A stretch of 64,000 nucleotides of DNA from Pseudomonas hunanensis (GCF_013393325.1 NZ_QJRC01000092.1:1-64000); one strand, 5' to 3'. Numbered from the stretch's first letter, positions 7,064-17,377 are shown. Numbers and translations: made by a program. Notes: generated by a model from the letters alone, not told the origin.

Positions 7064-7591
7064 TTACCCTTTGAGTTCGGTTGGCTGGATCACTTCGACC
7101 CAGTAACCGTCCGGGTCCTTGACGAACGCCAGGTGGTTCATACGCCCATCCTGCAGGCGTTTCTGGAACGGTACATCCAGTGCTTCGAAGCGCGCGCAAG
7201 CGGCGCGTACGTCGGGCACCGAAATGCAGATGTGGCCAAAACCGCGCGGGTCGGTGTTGCCGTTGTGGTAGGCAAACTCGGCATCGTTTTCGGTGCCGTG
7301 GTTGTGGGTCAGCTCCAGCACGCCAGGGATCGACTTCATCCATTGGTGGCGTGCGGTGTCATCGGCGGGAATCTGCGCCGGATCGACCAAGGCCAGGAAG
7401 TAAAGGCTGAACGCGGCTTCTGGGAAATCACGCTTGTCGACCAGGCGGAAGCCCAGGACGCGGGTGTAGAAGTCCAGCGACTTCTCGATGTCCTTGACCC
7501 GCAGCATGGTGTGGTTGAAGACGAACTGGGCGGTGGCGGCGTCAGGTTGCGCGGTGACGCCAGGCAGGGTTTGCAGATCGTGCAGGCTCAT
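7064..7591 (-). CDS. gloA: Glyoxalase I (lactoylglutathione lyase)
   Basis: A 175-residue enzyme that isomerises the methylglyoxal-glutathione hemithioacetal to S-lactoylglutathione. It has the two beta-alpha-beta-beta-beta modules of the family. The four metal ligands are in place: His in FNHTMLRV (about 28), Glu in LELTHNHG (about 95), His in FGHICIS (about 121) and Glu in WVEVIQP (about 167). The length fits the long, Zn-type Pseudomonas enzyme. The start at MSLHDLQTL has AGGAG 5 nt upstream. It is monocistronic, with turB upstream on the same strand. Confidence 0.95.
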   Translation of the reverse strand: MSLHDLQTLPGVTAQPDAATAQFVFNHTMLRVKDIEKSLDFYTRVLGFRLVDKRDFPEAAFSLYFLALVDPAQIPADDTARHQWMKSIPGVLELTHNHGTENDAEFAYHNGNTDPRGFGHICISVPDVRAACARFEALDVPFQKRLQDGRMNHLAFVKDPDGYWVEVIQPTELKG

Positions 7592-7680
7592 GGGAACTCC
7601 TGAGACGGGGCCGGGCGCAGGGCGCCGGCAAAACAGACAGGCTGGCCATGATACGGCAGTGCGCCGATTGCGCAAATGAA

Positions 7681-7731
7681 AGCGCCCTGCACAAGGCAGG
7701 GCGCTGGAATTAGAGGCCCGCATGTGCGGGC
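7681..7731 (-). terminator. Tandem hairpins, turB terminator
   Basis: A 10-bp perfect stem (AGCGCCCTGC 7681-7690, GCAGGGCGCT 7696-7705) is followed on the reverse strand by TTTCATTT. A second 7-bp hairpin (7716-7731) lies closer to turB. Together they separate turB from gloA. Confidence 0.75.
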
Positions 7732-7816
7732 GCGTGATGGGGTCGCTAGTCCTTTAGCTGTCTCGATACTGAGCCAGCCTTTGTGAAAAAAGTGTGAAGC
7801 AGGTGTGGACGTTTCA

Positions 7817-8176
7817 TCAGCGTACCCAGCTTTCCACGGTGGCGGCCCCGTACTGTTCTTTCCAGGCCTTGAGGCCGCGGTGGTTGCCGCCTTTGGTCTC
7901 GATTCGCTCGCCGGTGTGTGGGTTCTGGTACACCTTTACCACGCGCGGGCGGCGTTGTTGCTTGGGCGCTGCGCTGGAAGCGCGGGCTACTGCCTTGGGG
8001 TCGAGGATGGCGATGATATCGCGCAGGCTCTTGTCATAGCTTTTCATCAGGCCGACTAGTTTCTGCTCGAATTCGATTTCGCGTTTGAGGCCGGCATCCT
8101 TTTTCAACGCTTCCAGTTGCGCCATCTGTTCCTGGAGCGCTTTTTCGGCAGCACGAAACTCTGCAAGTCTGGACAC
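7817..8176 (-). CDS. turB: MvaT/TurB H-NS-like nucleoid protein
   Basis: A 119-residue xenogeneic silencer of the MvaT family. The N-terminal half is a charged coiled coil for oligomerisation (LAEFRAAEKALQEQMAQLEALKK). The C-terminal DNA-binding part has the AT-pincer signature in ETKGGNHRGLKAWKEQYG. The start is a GTG at 8176, with AGGAG 8 nt upstream; a GTG at 8185 overlaps that site. P. putida carries five paralogues (TurA-E), and both gene order (beside gloA and an OprD porin) and sequence fit TurB. It likely binds AT-rich foreign DNA, which could include the island at 1.7-5 kb. Confidence 0.88.
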   Translation of the reverse strand: MSRLAEFRAAEKALQEQMAQLEALKKDAGLKREIEFEQKLVGLMKSYDKSLRDIIAILDPKAVARASSAAPKQQRRPRVVKVYQNPHTGERIETKGGNHRGLKAWKEQYGAATVESWVR

Positions 8177-8522
8177 TGTAATCACTCCTGTACGTCAGTC
8201 GTGGCAGGGCGTGACGAACATTGAATAAGCGTAAAACGCCGGCCACGCGGGTGGGATTTGCTGTTCGCTGATATCGAGTGTAGTCATTCATGGGTACTGG
8301 GTAAACCGCTAACTTTTTATAAGTAATACGGGAACTTTCCTAGTTTTGCGTGCGCTATTTCACGGCTTTTTTCCGGCTGCCCCTCAAGGTGCTTAGACCA
8401 TGGTCCAATGGCCCGTTCCAGAGCCTTTGCGCGATCATTTCAGATGATGGTCGGCTATTGTTCGGCTCCCGCAGTACCGTGGCCAACGCGCGCCACAGGT
8501 TGTTAACTTGTCTTCATTCTGG
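8177..8522. other. Intergenic region between turB and porin; palindrome
   Basis: No gene is seen in this 346-bp gap. It holds the divergent promoters of turB and the porin. TTAGACCATGGTCCAA (8393-8408) is a near-perfect 16-bp palindrome with the core GACCATGGTC, about 115 bp before the porin start, and may be an operator. A T-rich stretch near 8310-8345 could serve turB. Confidence 0.45.
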
Positions 8523-9824
8523 ATGTTCTCTCGCATGTTTGCCCCTTTCCCTCACGCCCCTGGGCGTCGTGTTGCCGGCCTGTTCCTGTTGTGTGCCGGC
8601 GTCAACGCCCAGGCCGCCGGTTTTCTTGAAGACAGTAGTGCCAAGGTCGAAGCACGCAATGTCTATTTCAACCGGGATTTCCGGGACGGCCACAGCAGTT
8701 CCAGCCAGGGCGCGTCCAAGCGCGAAGAATGGGCACAAGGCTTCATCCTCAATGTGCAGTCGGGTTATACGCAAGGGCCGGTAGGCTTTGGTGTTGATGC
8801 GCTGGGCATGTTCGGCTTCAAACTGGATTCCAGCCCTGCCGACAGTAACAGTGGTTTGCTGCCGTCTTCCGGGCATGATCCGCGCGGCTCTGCCGACCAG
8901 TACGCGAAGATGGGCCTGGCGGCCAAGGTCAAGGTTTCCAACACCGTGCTCAAATACGGTTCGATGATGCCGGATGTGCCGTTGCTCAAGTACAACGATG
9001 GCCGCCTGCTGCCGACCATGTTCCACGGCGCCATGCTCACCTCCGAAGAATTGCGCAACCTGAAGTTCACCGTGGCGCGGCTGGACAAATATACCGCTCG
9101 GGACTCTACCGACCGCCAGGACATTCGCGTGCACTGCAAGAACAAGCGCTATGCCTGCGATACCGAAGCCGACCACTTCGACCTGGCCGGTGTCGATTAC
9201 CGTTTCAACGAGCGGATCAGCGCCCAGTACCAGGTCGCCAAGCTGGAAAACATCTATCGCCAGCACTTCCTCGGCCTGGTGGCCAGCCAGCCGCTGGCAG
9301 TGGGTAGCCTGTCTGCCGACCTGCGCCTGATCAAGAGCGATGACATCGGCAATGCCCGTGCCGGCGCAATCGACCACCGCGCGTTCAGCGGCATGCTTGG
9401 CTACAGCCTGGGTGGCCACAAGGTGAGTGCCGGCTGGCAGCGCATGTATGGCGACAGCGCCATGCCGTATCTGGATGGCAGCAACCCATACCTGGTCAAC
9501 TATGCCCAGGTCAACGACTTCGCCGCCGCCCAGGAGCGTTCCTGGCAAGTGCGCTATGACTACGACTTCAAGGCACTGGGGGTGCCTGGCCTGACCTTCT
9601 TCACCCGTTATATCAATGGCGACTCCATCAAGGTGCCGGGCAGCAGTGCCGAAGGTAAGGAATGGGAACGCGACACTGAGTTCAAGTACCAAGTGCAAAG
9701 TGGCACTTTCAAGGATGTCAGCGTGCGCCTGCGTAATTCCACTTACCGCAGCAACTATGAAAAGTGGGCACGTGACATGGATGAAACACGGGTCATTGTC
9801 AGCTACAACTTCTCGATCTTCTAA
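8523..9824 (+). CDS. OprD-family outer-membrane porin
   Basis: A 433-residue porin with a signal peptide (RRVAGLFLLCAGVNAQAAG) and the OprD opening FLEDSSAKVEARNVYFNRDFRDG. Family features include EWAQGFILNVQSGYTQGPVGFGVDALGM near the N-terminus, the cysteine pair in VHCKNKRYACDT, ERSWQVRYDYDFKALGVPGL, and a C-terminal aromatic strand ending in Phe (VIVSYNFSIF). OprD proteins carry amino acids or aromatic acids across the outer membrane. The substrate of this one cannot be read. The start is uncertain: ATG 8523 and ATG 8535 are both possible and neither has a strong ribosome-binding site. It lies 67 bp before cobF. Confidence 0.9.
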   Translation: MFSRMFAPFPHAPGRRVAGLFLLCAGVNAQAAGFLEDSSAKVEARNVYFNRDFRDGHSSSSQGASKREEWAQGFILNVQSGYTQGPVGFGVDALGMFGFKLDSSPADSNSGLLPSSGHDPRGSADQYAKMGLAAKVKVSNTVLKYGSMMPDVPLLKYNDGRLLPTMFHGAMLTSEELRNLKFTVARLDKYTARDSTDRQDIRVHCKNKRYACDTEADHFDLAGVDYRFNERISAQYQVAKLENIYRQHFLGLVASQPLAVGSLSADLRLIKSDDIGNARAGAIDHRAFSGMLGYSLGGHKVSAGWQRMYGDSAMPYLDGSNPYLVNYAQVNDFAAAQERSWQVRYDYDFKALGVPGLTFFTRYINGDSIKVPGSSAEGKEWERDTEFKYQVQSGTFKDVSVRLRNSTYRSNYEKWARDMDETRVIVSYNFSIF

Positions 9825-9891
9825 GCCGTCGCTTTGCCAAATACCGGTGGCCGCCTGACAATGGCTGCTGGTTCCCGCAAAGGGCAGGGCA

Positions 9892-10641
9892 ATGAAAGAC
9901 CTGTTGTTGATCGGCATCGGCGCGGGTGACCCGCGCCAGGTCACTTATGAGGCAGTCGACGCGCTGCGTAGCGCTTGCGTGTTCTTCGTGCTCGACAAGG
10001 GCCGCGACAAGGATGACCTGGTGCAACTGCGCAAGGCAATTCTGCAACGCTACCGTCCCGAGGGCGGTTACCGCCTGGTGCAGGTGGCCGACCCTGTGCG
10101 CGATGGTCAGGCGGATGACTACCAGGGCGCGGTGCACGACTGGCACCGGCAGCGCGCTGCGCTGTATGCCCAACTGATCGAGCAGGAAATTGGCGACGGG
10201 GAGACTGGCGCCTTTTTGCTGTGGGGCGAGCCGACCCTGTATGACAGCACCCTGCGTATTCTCGACCTGGTCCGCGAGCGCGGCGTGGCGCTGCGCCTGC
10301 AGGTAGTCCCTGGCATCAGCAGCGTTCAGGCTCTGGCAGCGCGCCACCAAGTGCCGCTCAACCGCATTGGTGAGCCGCTGACCGTGCTGCCGGGGCGGCG
10401 ACTGGGCGGGCATGGGCCTATCGACAATGTTGTGGTGATGCTCGACGGGCAAAGCGCGTTCGCCCTGCTCGATGACCCGGCGTTGATGATCTATTGGGGC
10501 GCGTACCTGGGGACGGAGGACGAGGTACTGATTGCCGGGCCATTGCAGGCAGTGAAGGCGCAAATACTGCAAGTGCGTGAGCGGGAGCGGCTGCGCAAGG
10601 GGTGGATCATGGACACCTACCTCTTGCGCAGGGCGCTGTAG
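9892..10641 (+). CDS. cobF: Precorrin-6A synthase (deacetylating) CobF
   Basis: A 249-residue tetrapyrrole methylase. The N-terminal LLLIGIGAGDPRQVTYEAVDAL is the SAM-binding glycine-rich start, LLWGEPTLYDSTLRIL is the second family motif, and VVPGISSVQALAARH is the third. The length and the insert with WHRQRAALYAQLI fit CobF, which methylates C-1 of precorrin-5 and releases acetate in aerobic cobalamin synthesis. No other cob genes are nearby, so this one is away from the main cluster. The strand and 67-bp gap would allow read-through from the porin gene. Confidence 0.9.
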   Translation: MKDLLLIGIGAGDPRQVTYEAVDALRSACVFFVLDKGRDKDDLVQLRKAILQRYRPEGGYRLVQVADPVRDGQADDYQGAVHDWHRQRAALYAQLIEQEIGDGETGAFLLWGEPTLYDSTLRILDLVRERGVALRLQVVPGISSVQALAARHQVPLNRIGEPLTVLPGRRLGGHGPIDNVVVMLDGQSAFALLDDPALMIYWGAYLGTEDEVLIAGPLQAVKAQILQVRERERLRKGWIMDTYLLRRAL

Positions 10642-10656
10642 TTGGCGATACCCCTA

Positions 10657-11007
10657 TCAAGGGTTACCCAGAATAGCCACCACCTTGTCCCGCAACTGGT
10701 CGATGCTGAACGGCTTGCCGATCAGGTGCATGCCTTCGGGCACATTGAAGCTGTCGGCATAGCCACTGGCGAACAGCACGGGCAACAGCGGCCGCAGTTC
10801 GCGTGCTTTCCCCGCCAGTAACTCGCCTCGCATGTCCGGCAAGCCCACATCGGTCATCATCAGTGCCAGCGCCTGGTTCGGGTCTTCGAGTACCCGCAGG
10901 GCGGCCGCGGCGTCTTCTGCCTCGATGACGTTGTAGCCCAGTTCGTCGAGCACTTCGACCATCAGCATACGGACGATGTCGTCGTCTTCGACTACCAGAA
11001 GGTGCAT
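10657..11007 (-). CDS. Single-domain response regulator
   Basis: A 116-residue stand-alone receiver domain. The acidic pocket is in LLVVEDDDIVR, the phospho-acceptor aspartate in LMMTDVGLPDMRG (about residue 53), the switch serine in VLFASGYA and the lysine in LIGKPFS. There is no output domain. It is divergent from the large hybrid kinase gene starting at 11256, with a 248-bp gap, so it may be a partner in that phosphorelay. The start at MHLLVVEDDD is set by AGGA about 8 nt upstream and by domain homology; the longer in-frame extension is unlike receivers. Confidence 0.85.
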   Translation of the reverse strand: MHLLVVEDDDIVRMLMVEVLDELGYNVIEAEDAAAALRVLEDPNQALALMMTDVGLPDMRGELLAGKARELRPLLPVLFASGYADSFNVPEGMHLIGKPFSIDQLRDKVVAILGNP

Positions 11008-11255
11008 GGTTCGGATCCTGTACAAATGAGTGTCTTTAATCTGTGCACCGCGCGGCATCAGAAGTTCCCGAGGATACCGATCCATGCAAATAGATGGAAC
11101 GATTCCCGAACGCAACCTTCAAATACTGGCTAAATGCCCTGCCAGACCCGTCAAAGCTGGTTAGACTCGCTTATCAGGACGGCGCAGTGGCAGATAACAA
11201 CAATGACTGATCGGCCACTCTTTTCAATGGACTTTTCTTGCTCGGGCGTTTTCTC

Positions 11256-14200
11256 ATGATTCAATCAGCCTCGATGGACCAGCGCAGCTTTCGCAAGCTG
11301 TTGAGCCGCAACATCGGCCTCCCTCTGGGGGTGGGCCTGCTGGGGGCCGTGGCCTTCGTCGCGGTGATCAACTACCTGCTCTCAGCCATGCAGTGGGTCG
11401 AGCACACCGACCGGGTGATCGGCAATGCCAACGAAACGGTCAAGCTGTCGATCGACATGGAAACCGGCATGCGCGGTTTCCTGATCACGGGCGACGAGCG
11501 TTTCCTTGACCCCTACGAGGTGGCCAAGCCGCGCATTCTCGGCAGCCTGCAAAGCCTGCGTGGCATGGTCGAAGACAACCCGCAGCAGGTCGACCGTATC
11601 GACCGGCTGATCGCCTTGCAGCAAGCCTGGAACACCTTCGGCAGCGAGATGATTGCCCTGCGCCGCACCCAAGGCGACTATCAGGCATCGATCGGCAATG
11701 GCCGCGGCAAGCGCCTGACCGACGAGATCCGCAAGGAGTTCGACGGCCTGATCGGCACTGAACAGCAATTGCGCATGGCCCGTAACGAAAAGGTCAGCAG
11801 CGTTACCGTCACGGCCATTTCGGTGTTCGTGCTGTTCATCGTCGGCCTGAGTGCCTTGCTCGCCTACCTGGGCCGGCGCGACCTGCTGGCGCTGTCTGGC
11901 AGCTACGAAGAAAACGCCAAGGCCCAGCAGCGTGCGGCCGAGCGCCTGGAGCACCAGGCCTGGCTGCGCAACGGGCAGACCCAGCTGGCCGAACAGGTAC
12001 TGGGCCAACTGACCCTGCCGATGCTGGGTGACAACATCCTGCGCTTTTTTGCCGCTTACATGGGCAGTGTGGTGGGGGCGGTGTATGTGCGTGATGAGCA
12101 TGGCCGCCTGGTACGGGTGGCTACCTATGGCCTGGATGCTGAAGAGCAGGCTCGGGAGCAGGTAAAGGGCGATCATGATGGCCTGTTGGCACAAGCGGTG
12201 CGCGAAGGTCGCCTGCTGTGCCTTGAAGACCTGCCCGAAGACTACTATCGCCTGAGTTCCGGCCTCGGCAGCGGCCTGCCACGTAATGCCTTGCTGATGC
12301 CTGCGATCGACGATGGTGGGATCAACGGCGTGGTCGAACTGGGCTTCCTGCGGCCTTTGCAGGCGCGCGACAACGAGCTGATGGAGCGACTGGGCGGCAA
12401 CCTGGGCATTTCCATCGAAAGCGCCCGCTACCGTCAGCGTTTGCAGGAAGTGCTGGCCGAGACCCAGCAGTTGAACGAAGAGCTGCAAGTGCAGCAGGAA
12501 GAACTGAAAACCGCTAACGAAGAGCTGGAAGAGCAATCGCGCGTGCTCAAGGAGTCCCAGGCCCACCTGGAAACCCAGCAGGCGGAACTGGAGCAGACCA
12601 ACGAGCAGTTGTCCGAGCGTACCGAGGCGCTGGACCGCAAGAATGACGAACTGGTCCAGGCCCAGGAAGAACTGCAGGCACGTGCCGACGAGTTGCAGCG
12701 CTCTAGCAAGTACAAGTCCGAATTCCTCGCCAACATGTCCCACGAACTGCGCACGCCGCTGAACAGCTCGCTGATCCTGGCCAAGCTGCTGGCGGAGAAC
12801 GCCGAAGGCAACCTCAGCGACGAGCAGGTGAAGTTTGCCGAGTCGATCTACTCGGCTGGTAACGACCTGCTCAACTTGATCAACGATATTCTCGATATCG
12901 CCAAGGTCGAGGCCGGCAAGCTCGAAGTGCGGCCAGAAAGCACCCAGGTGGAGCGCCTGGTCGAGGGCCTGCGCGGGATGTTCGAACCGCTGGCCGGGCA
13001 CAAGGGCCTGGCCTTCGAGGTAACGGCCGAGGCACAGGTGCCGGCCACCCTGTTCACCGACCGCCAGCGCCTTGAACAGATCCTCAAGAACCTGCTGTCC
13101 AATGCCATCAAGTTCACTGAGCGTGGCAAGGTCAGCCTGAACATTGGCTACCAGCCTGGCACGGGCATCGTGTTTGCCGTGCGCGATACTGGTATCGGCA
13201 TTGCGGCCGACCAGCAGCAGGCGATTTTCGGTGCCTTCCATCAGGTCGATGGCACCAGCAACCGCCGTTATGGCGGCACCGGCCTGGGCCTGTCGATTTC
13301 CCGAGACCTGGCGCATTTGCTCGGCGGGCAGATCAACGTCGACAGCAGCCCCGGCCAGGGCAGCGTGTTCAGTCTGATTCTGCCGGAGCACTATGAGCGC
13401 CTGGCGCAGGACGTCGAGCCGCTCAGCCTGCGTCCGGCGGTCGATACGTTGCCACCCGCGCCGCAGGTGCCGGTGGTGTCAGCGCCAAAACGCCCGGCAT
13501 TGGCATTTGTCGACGACCGCGAGCGCGCACCGTTCAGCAACCGCTGCATCCTGGTGATCGAAGACGAACCGAACTTTGCCCGCATCCTCTTCGACCTGGC
13601 CCACGAGCTGGGTTACAGCTGCCTGGTGGCGCAGGGCGCCGACGAAGGCTTCGAGCTGGCCGCCCAGTACATCCCCGATGCGATCCTGCTGGACATGCGC
13701 CTGCCCGACCATTCCGGCCTGACCGTGCTGCAACGCCTGAAGGAGCAAGCCGGCACCCGGCATATTCCGGTGCATATCATTTCTGTGGAAGACCGGGTCG
13801 AGGCCGCCATGCACATGGGCGCTGTCGGTTATGCGGTCAAGCCCACCAGCCGCGAAGAGCTCAAGGAAGTGTTCGCGCGCCTGGAAGCCAAACTGACCCA
13901 GAAGCTCAAGCACATCCTGCTGGTGGAAGACGACGACCTGCAGCGCGAGAGCATTGCCCGGCTGATCGGCGACGACGATGTCGAGATCACCGCCGTGGCG
14001 TTTGCCCAGGACGCGCTTGCGCTGCTGCGCGAGAACATCTACGACTGCATGATCATCGACCTGAAGCTGCCGGACATGCTTGGCAACGAGCTGCTCAAGC
14101 GCATGACCGCCGAGGATATCCGTTCCTTCCCGCCGGTGATCGTGTACACCGGGCGCAACCTGACCCGCGAAGAAGAAGCCGACCTGCTCAAGTACTCGCG

Positions 14201-14723
14201 CTCGATCATCATCAAGGGTGCGCGCTCGCCGGAGCGCCTGCTCGACGAAGTGACGCTGTTCCTGCACAAGGTCGAGTCGCAGCTGTCCAACGAGCGCCAG
14301 CGCATGCTCAAGACCGCCCGCAGCCGCGACAAGGTGTTCGAGGGGCGCAAGGTGCTGCTGGTAGACGATGATGTGCGTAACATCTTCGCCCTCACCAGCG
14401 CCCTGGAGCACAAGGGCGCAATCGTCGAGATCGGCCGTAACGGCCGTGAGGCCATCGAACGCCTGGAGCAGCATGACGACATCGACCTGGTGCTGATGGA
14501 CGTGATGATGCCGGAAATGGACGGTTTCGAGGCCACCCGCCTGATCCGCCAGCAACCGCGCTGGCGCAAGCTGCCGATCATCGCCGTGACCGCCAAGGCC
14601 ATGAAGGATGACCAGCAGCGTTGCCTGCAGGCCGGGGCCAATGATTACCTGGCCAAGCCGATCGACCTGGACCGTCTGTTCTCGTTGATCCGTGTATGGT
14701 TGCCGCAACTGGAGCGAATTTGA
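11256..14723 (+). CDS. Hybrid histidine kinase: CHASE3, GAF, HisKA, HATPase, three REC
   Basis: A 1155-residue sensor. Two membrane helices (about residues 18-43 and 183-206) flank a CHASE3 sensor domain ([20 protein letters not shown]). A GAF domain (about 250-390) and a long Glu/Gln-rich coiled coil (about 395-480) come next. The kinase core follows: phospho-acceptor His about 496 in [15 protein letters not shown] box [17 protein letters not shown] and [10 protein letters not shown]. Three receivers follow, with aspartates in LLDMRLPD (about 813), MIIDLKLPD and [11 protein letters not shown]. It is the first gene of a coupled cluster with CheR and CheB. The start is ATG 11256; a TTG 18 nt upstream and ATG 11274 are alternatives. 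Confidence 0.93.
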   Translation: MIQSASMDQRSFRKLLSRNIGLPLGVGLLGAVAFVAVINYLLSAMQWVEHTDRVIGNANETVKLSIDMETGMRGFLITGDERFLDPYEVAKPRILGSLQSLRGMVEDNPQQVDRIDRLIALQQAWNTFGSEMIALRRTQGDYQASIGNGRGKRLTDEIRKEFDGLIGTEQQLRMARNEKVSSVTVTAISVFVLFIVGLSALLAYLGRRDLLALSGSYEENAKAQQRAAERLEHQAWLRNGQTQLAEQVLGQLTLPMLGDNILRFFAAYMGSVVGAVYVRDEHGRLVRVATYGLDAEEQAREQVKGDHDGLLAQAVREGRLLCLEDLPEDYYRLSSGLGSGLPRNALLMPAIDDGGINGVVELGFLRPLQARDNELMERLGGNLGISIESARYRQRLQEVLAETQQLNEELQVQQEELKTANEELEEQSRVLKESQAHLETQQAELEQTNEQLSERTEALDRKNDELVQAQEELQARADELQRSSKYKSEFLANMSHELRTPLNSSLILAKLLAENAEGNLSDEQVKFAESIYSAGNDLLNLINDILDIAKVEAGKLEVRPESTQVERLVEGLRGMFEPLAGHKGLAFEVTAEAQVPATLFTDRQRLEQILKNLLSNAIKFTERGKVSLNIGYQPGTGIVFAVRDTGIGIAADQQQAIFGAFHQVDGTSNRRYGGTGLGLSISRDLAHLLGGQINVDSSPGQGSVFSLILPEHYERLAQDVEPLSLRPAVDTLPPAPQVPVVSAPKRPALAFVDDRERAPFSNRCILVIEDEPNFARILFDLAHELGYSCLVAQGADEGFELAAQYIPDAILLDMRLPDHSGLTVLQRLKEQAGTRHIPVHIISVEDRVEAAMHMGAVGYAVKPTSREELKEVFARLEAKLTQKLKHILLVEDDDLQRESIARLIGDDDVEITAVAFAQDALALLRENIYDCMIIDLKLPDMLGNELLKRMTAEDIRSFPPVIVYTGRNLTREEEADLLKYSRSIIIKGARSPERLLDEVTLFLHKVESQLSNERQRMLKTARSRDKVFEGRKVLLVDDDVRNIFALTSALEHKGAIVEIGRNGREAIERLEQHDDIDLVLMDVMMPEMDGFEATRLIRQQPRWRKLPIIAVTAKAMKDDQQRCLQAGANDYLAKPIDLDRLFSLIRVWLPQLERI

Positions 14724-15541
14724 CTAGCGAACGTAATACCGACATCGAAATCCGCTTGCTGATCGAGGCCATCTACCTCAAGTACAGCTACGATTTTCGC
14801 AACTATTCCGGCGCTTCGATCAAGCGCCGGATCCTGCACGCGCTGCGCCAGTTCGACTGCTTGACGGTGTCGGCGCTGCAAGAGCGCGTGCTGCACGACC
14901 CCGGCATGTTCATGCAGTTGCTGCAGTACCTGACGATCCCTGTCAGCGAGATGTTTCGCGACCCGGGGCACTTCCTGGCGTTGCGTAACGAAGTGGTGCC
15001 GCTGCTGCGCACCTGGCCGTCGATCAAGGTGTGGATTGCCGGCTGCAGCACGGGCGAGGAGGTGTATTCGATGGCCATCCTGCTGCGTGAAGAGGGCCTG
15101 CTGGAACGCACCATCATCTACGCCACCGACATCAACCCGCATTCGCTGGACAAGGCCAAGCAGGGCATCTACTCGATGCAGAGCATGCGCGAGTACGCCG
15201 AGAACTACCGCATGGCCGGTGGTCGCCGGGACTTTTCCGAGTACTACACGGCGGCCTACGGCAACGCCATCATGGACAGCACCCTGCGCGACAACGTGAC
15301 CTTTGCCGACCACAGCCTGGCCACCGACAGCGTGTTTTCCGAAACCCAGTTGGTGTCGTGCCGCAACGTGCTCATCTACTTCAACAAGGAGCTGCAGGAT
15401 CGCGCCCTCGGGTTGTTCCACGAGTCGTTGTGCCACCGCGGCTTCCTGGTGCTGGGCAGCAAGGAGTCGGTGGACTTCTCGGCCTACAGCGAGCGTTTTG
15501 AGCCGCTGGTCAAACCCGAGCGGATCTACCGTAAATCATGA
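14720..15541 (+). CDS. CheR-type protein methyltransferase
   Basis: A 273-residue SAM-dependent glutamate methyltransferase of the CheR family. The N-terminal helical part (YDFRNYSGASIKRRILHALRQ) is followed by the SAM-binding motif VWIAGCSTGEEVYSMAILL (about 97-115) and YATDINPHSLDKAKQGIYS. The C-terminal VSCRNVLIYFNKELQ is diagnostic. The chosen TTG start overlaps the kinase stop (TTGA) and has GGAG 7 nt upstream; an in-frame ATG at 14696 would extend it. No chemoreceptor gene is present, so the methylated target is probably the hybrid kinase or its coiled coil rather than an MCP. Confidence 0.9.
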   Translation: MTSERNTDIEIRLLIEAIYLKYSYDFRNYSGASIKRRILHALRQFDCLTVSALQERVLHDPGMFMQLLQYLTIPVSEMFRDPGHFLALRNEVVPLLRTWPSIKVWIAGCSTGEEVYSMAILLREEGLLERTIIYATDINPHSLDKAKQGIYSMQSMREYAENYRMAGGRRDFSEYYTAAYGNAIMDSTLRDNVTFADHSLATDSVFSETQLVSCRNVLIYFNKELQDRALGLFHESLCHRGFLVLGSKESVDFSAYSERFEPLVKPERIYRKS

Positions 15542-16113
15542 ACGGCGTGCGTGCGGTGGTGATCGGTGCCTCGGCAGGCGGCGTGACGGCGTTGTTCACG
15601 GTGCTGGGCGGGTTGCCGGCCAGCTTCGCCATCCCTGTGCTGTGCGTGCTGCATTTGCCGGATAACCGCCACAGTCAGTTGGCTGCAGTGCTGCAGCGCC
15701 GTCTGCACCGGCCGGTGCACGAGGCACAGGACAAGGAGCCATTGCGCCCCGGCCTGATCTACGTGGCCGGGCCCGGCTACCACCTGTCGGTGGAGCGTGA
15801 TTTCACCCTGTCGTTGAGCCAGGAGCCGCCGGTGCATTTTTCCAGGCCGGCAATCGACTACCTGTTCATGTCCGCTGCCGACGCCTATGGCGACGGCCTG
15901 CTTGGTGTGCTGCTCACCGGTGCCAATGAAGACGGCGCCCAAGGGCTTGCCTATATCAAGAACAATGGGGGCAGGACCCTCGTCCAGGACCCTCGTGACG
16001 CACAGGTTGCGCTGATGCCGGAGGCCGCCCTGGCCCTGCACCAGCCCGACCATATTCTTTCTCTGAGTGGCATCGAGCAATTGCTCGCCGCCCTGGAACC
16101 CAGCGCATGCTAA
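15538..16113 (+). CDS. CheB-type methylesterase without receiver
   Basis: A 191-residue protein made only of the CheB catalytic domain. The catalytic triad is visible: Ser in VIGASAGGV, His in CVLHLPDNRHSQ, and Asp in LLTGANEDGAQGL. Normal CheB proteins have an N-terminal receiver that inhibits the esterase; it is missing here, so activity must be controlled otherwise. The start overlaps the CheR stop by 4 nt (ATGA), showing coupling. It would remove methyl esters or deamidate glutamines on the partner kinase; the substrate is inferred from context. Confidence 0.9.
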   Translation: MNGVRAVVIGASAGGVTALFTVLGGLPASFAIPVLCVLHLPDNRHSQLAAVLQRRLHRPVHEAQDKEPLRPGLIYVAGPGYHLSVERDFTLSLSQEPPVHFSRPAIDYLFMSAADAYGDGLLGVLLTGANEDGAQGLAYIKNNGGRTLVQDPRDAQVALMPEAALALHQPDHILSLSGIEQLLAALEPSAC

Positions 16114-17333
16114 GCCACACCATCGCCAAACTGCTGATCGTCGACGATCTGCCGGAGAACCTGCTGGCCCTCGCCGCCCTGATCCAGGGAGAAGACCGCG
16201 AGGTGCACCAGGCTCAGTCTGCCGAAGCGGCGTTGTCGCTGTTGCTTGAACACGAGTTCGCCCTGGCCATCCTCGATGTGCAGATGCCGGGCATGAACGG
16301 CTTCGAGCTGGCCGAACTGATGCGCGGCACGGAAAAAACCCGCAATATCCCCATCGTCTTCGTCACTGCTGCCGGGCGCGAGATGAACTATGCCTTCAAA
16401 GGCTACGAGAGCGGTGCAGTGGACTTCCTGTACAAGCCGCTCGACACCCTGGCGGTGAAGAGCAAGGTGTCGGTGTTCGTCGACCTGTACCGCCAGCGTA
16501 AAGTGCTGGACCGCCAATTGCAGGCATTGGAGCGCAGCCGTCAGGAGCAGGAGCTGCTGCTGACCCAACTGCAGACGGCGCGAGTTGAGCTGGAACATGC
16601 CGTGCGCATGCGTGATGACTTCATGTCGATCGTCTCCCACGAGGTGCGCACCCCACTCAATGGGCTGATCCTGGAAACCCAGCTGCGCAAGATGCACCTG
16701 GCGCGCGGCAACCTCGCTGCCTTCAGTGGCGATAAGCTGCAGGCCATGGTCGAGCGCGACGAACGGCAGATCAACAGCCTGATACGCCTGATCGAAGACA
16801 TGCTCGATGTATCGCGCATCCGAACCGGCAAACTGTCCCTGCGGCCCAAGGTGTTCGACCTGGGGCAACTGGTGCGGGGGCTGGTAGAGAACTTCACCGC
16901 CCAGGCCACGGCGCTGGAAACCTACGTGGAGCTGCAACGCTGCGAACCGCTGCAAGGCGAGTGGGACGAATTTCGCATTGAGCAAGTGGTAGCCAACCTG
17001 TTGTCCAATGCGTTGCGTTACGGTGAACGCAAGCCGGTGCAGGTGCGCGTATTCAAACAGGACGGCCTGGCGTGTGTGCAGGTGCAAGACCAGGGGATCG
17101 GCATTGATGCAGCCAACCAGCAGCGCATTTTCCAGCAGTTCGAGCGGGTCGCCGCCCAGCAGGCCAGTGGCGGGTTGGGGTTGGGGCTGTATATTTCGGA
17201 ACAGATCGTCCAGGCCCACGGCGGGCGTATACAGGTCGAAAGTGAAGAGGGCAAAGGCGCCACCTTCACCTTGGAATTACCGCTGGCAAAACACGAACAA
17301 CAAAACGACCAGGCGCGGGCAACCTCTGCGTAA
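16107..17333 (+). CDS. Receiver-histidine kinase fusion
   Basis: A 408-residue soluble protein with the order REC, coiled coil, HisKA, HATPase. The receiver has LLIVDDLPEN, the aspartate in LAILDVQMPGMNG (about 56) and the lysine in FLYKPLD. The linker is helical (RQEQELLLTQLQTARVELEHA). The kinase shows DFMSIVSHEVRTPLNG (His about 178), NLLSNALRYGE, DQGIGI and GLGLGLYISE. It overlaps the CheB gene by 7 nt. With an N-terminal receiver it can accept phosphate from the upstream hybrid kinase and then act as a kinase itself, so a relay is likely. No membrane segment. Confidence 0.9.
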   Translation: MLSHTIAKLLIVDDLPENLLALAALIQGEDREVHQAQSAEAALSLLLEHEFALAILDVQMPGMNGFELAELMRGTEKTRNIPIVFVTAAGREMNYAFKGYESGAVDFLYKPLDTLAVKSKVSVFVDLYRQRKVLDRQLQALERSRQEQELLLTQLQTARVELEHAVRMRDDFMSIVSHEVRTPLNGLILETQLRKMHLARGNLAAFSGDKLQAMVERDERQINSLIRLIEDMLDVSRIRTGKLSLRPKVFDLGQLVRGLVENFTAQATALETYVELQRCEPLQGEWDEFRIEQVVANLLSNALRYGERKPVQVRVFKQDGLACVQVQDQGIGIDAANQQRIFQQFERVAAQQASGGLGLGLYISEQIVQAHGGRIQVESEEGKGATFTLELPLAKHEQQNDQARATSA

Positions 17334-17377
17334 GCCTGGGGTCTGATGGCCAACTGTAAGCATTTCAAGGCGTTAAC

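Noticed and set aside
11382..13391. 669-residue reverse-strand ORF
   Set aside because: Shadow of the hybrid kinase gene; Gln/Leu/His-rich with no motif.
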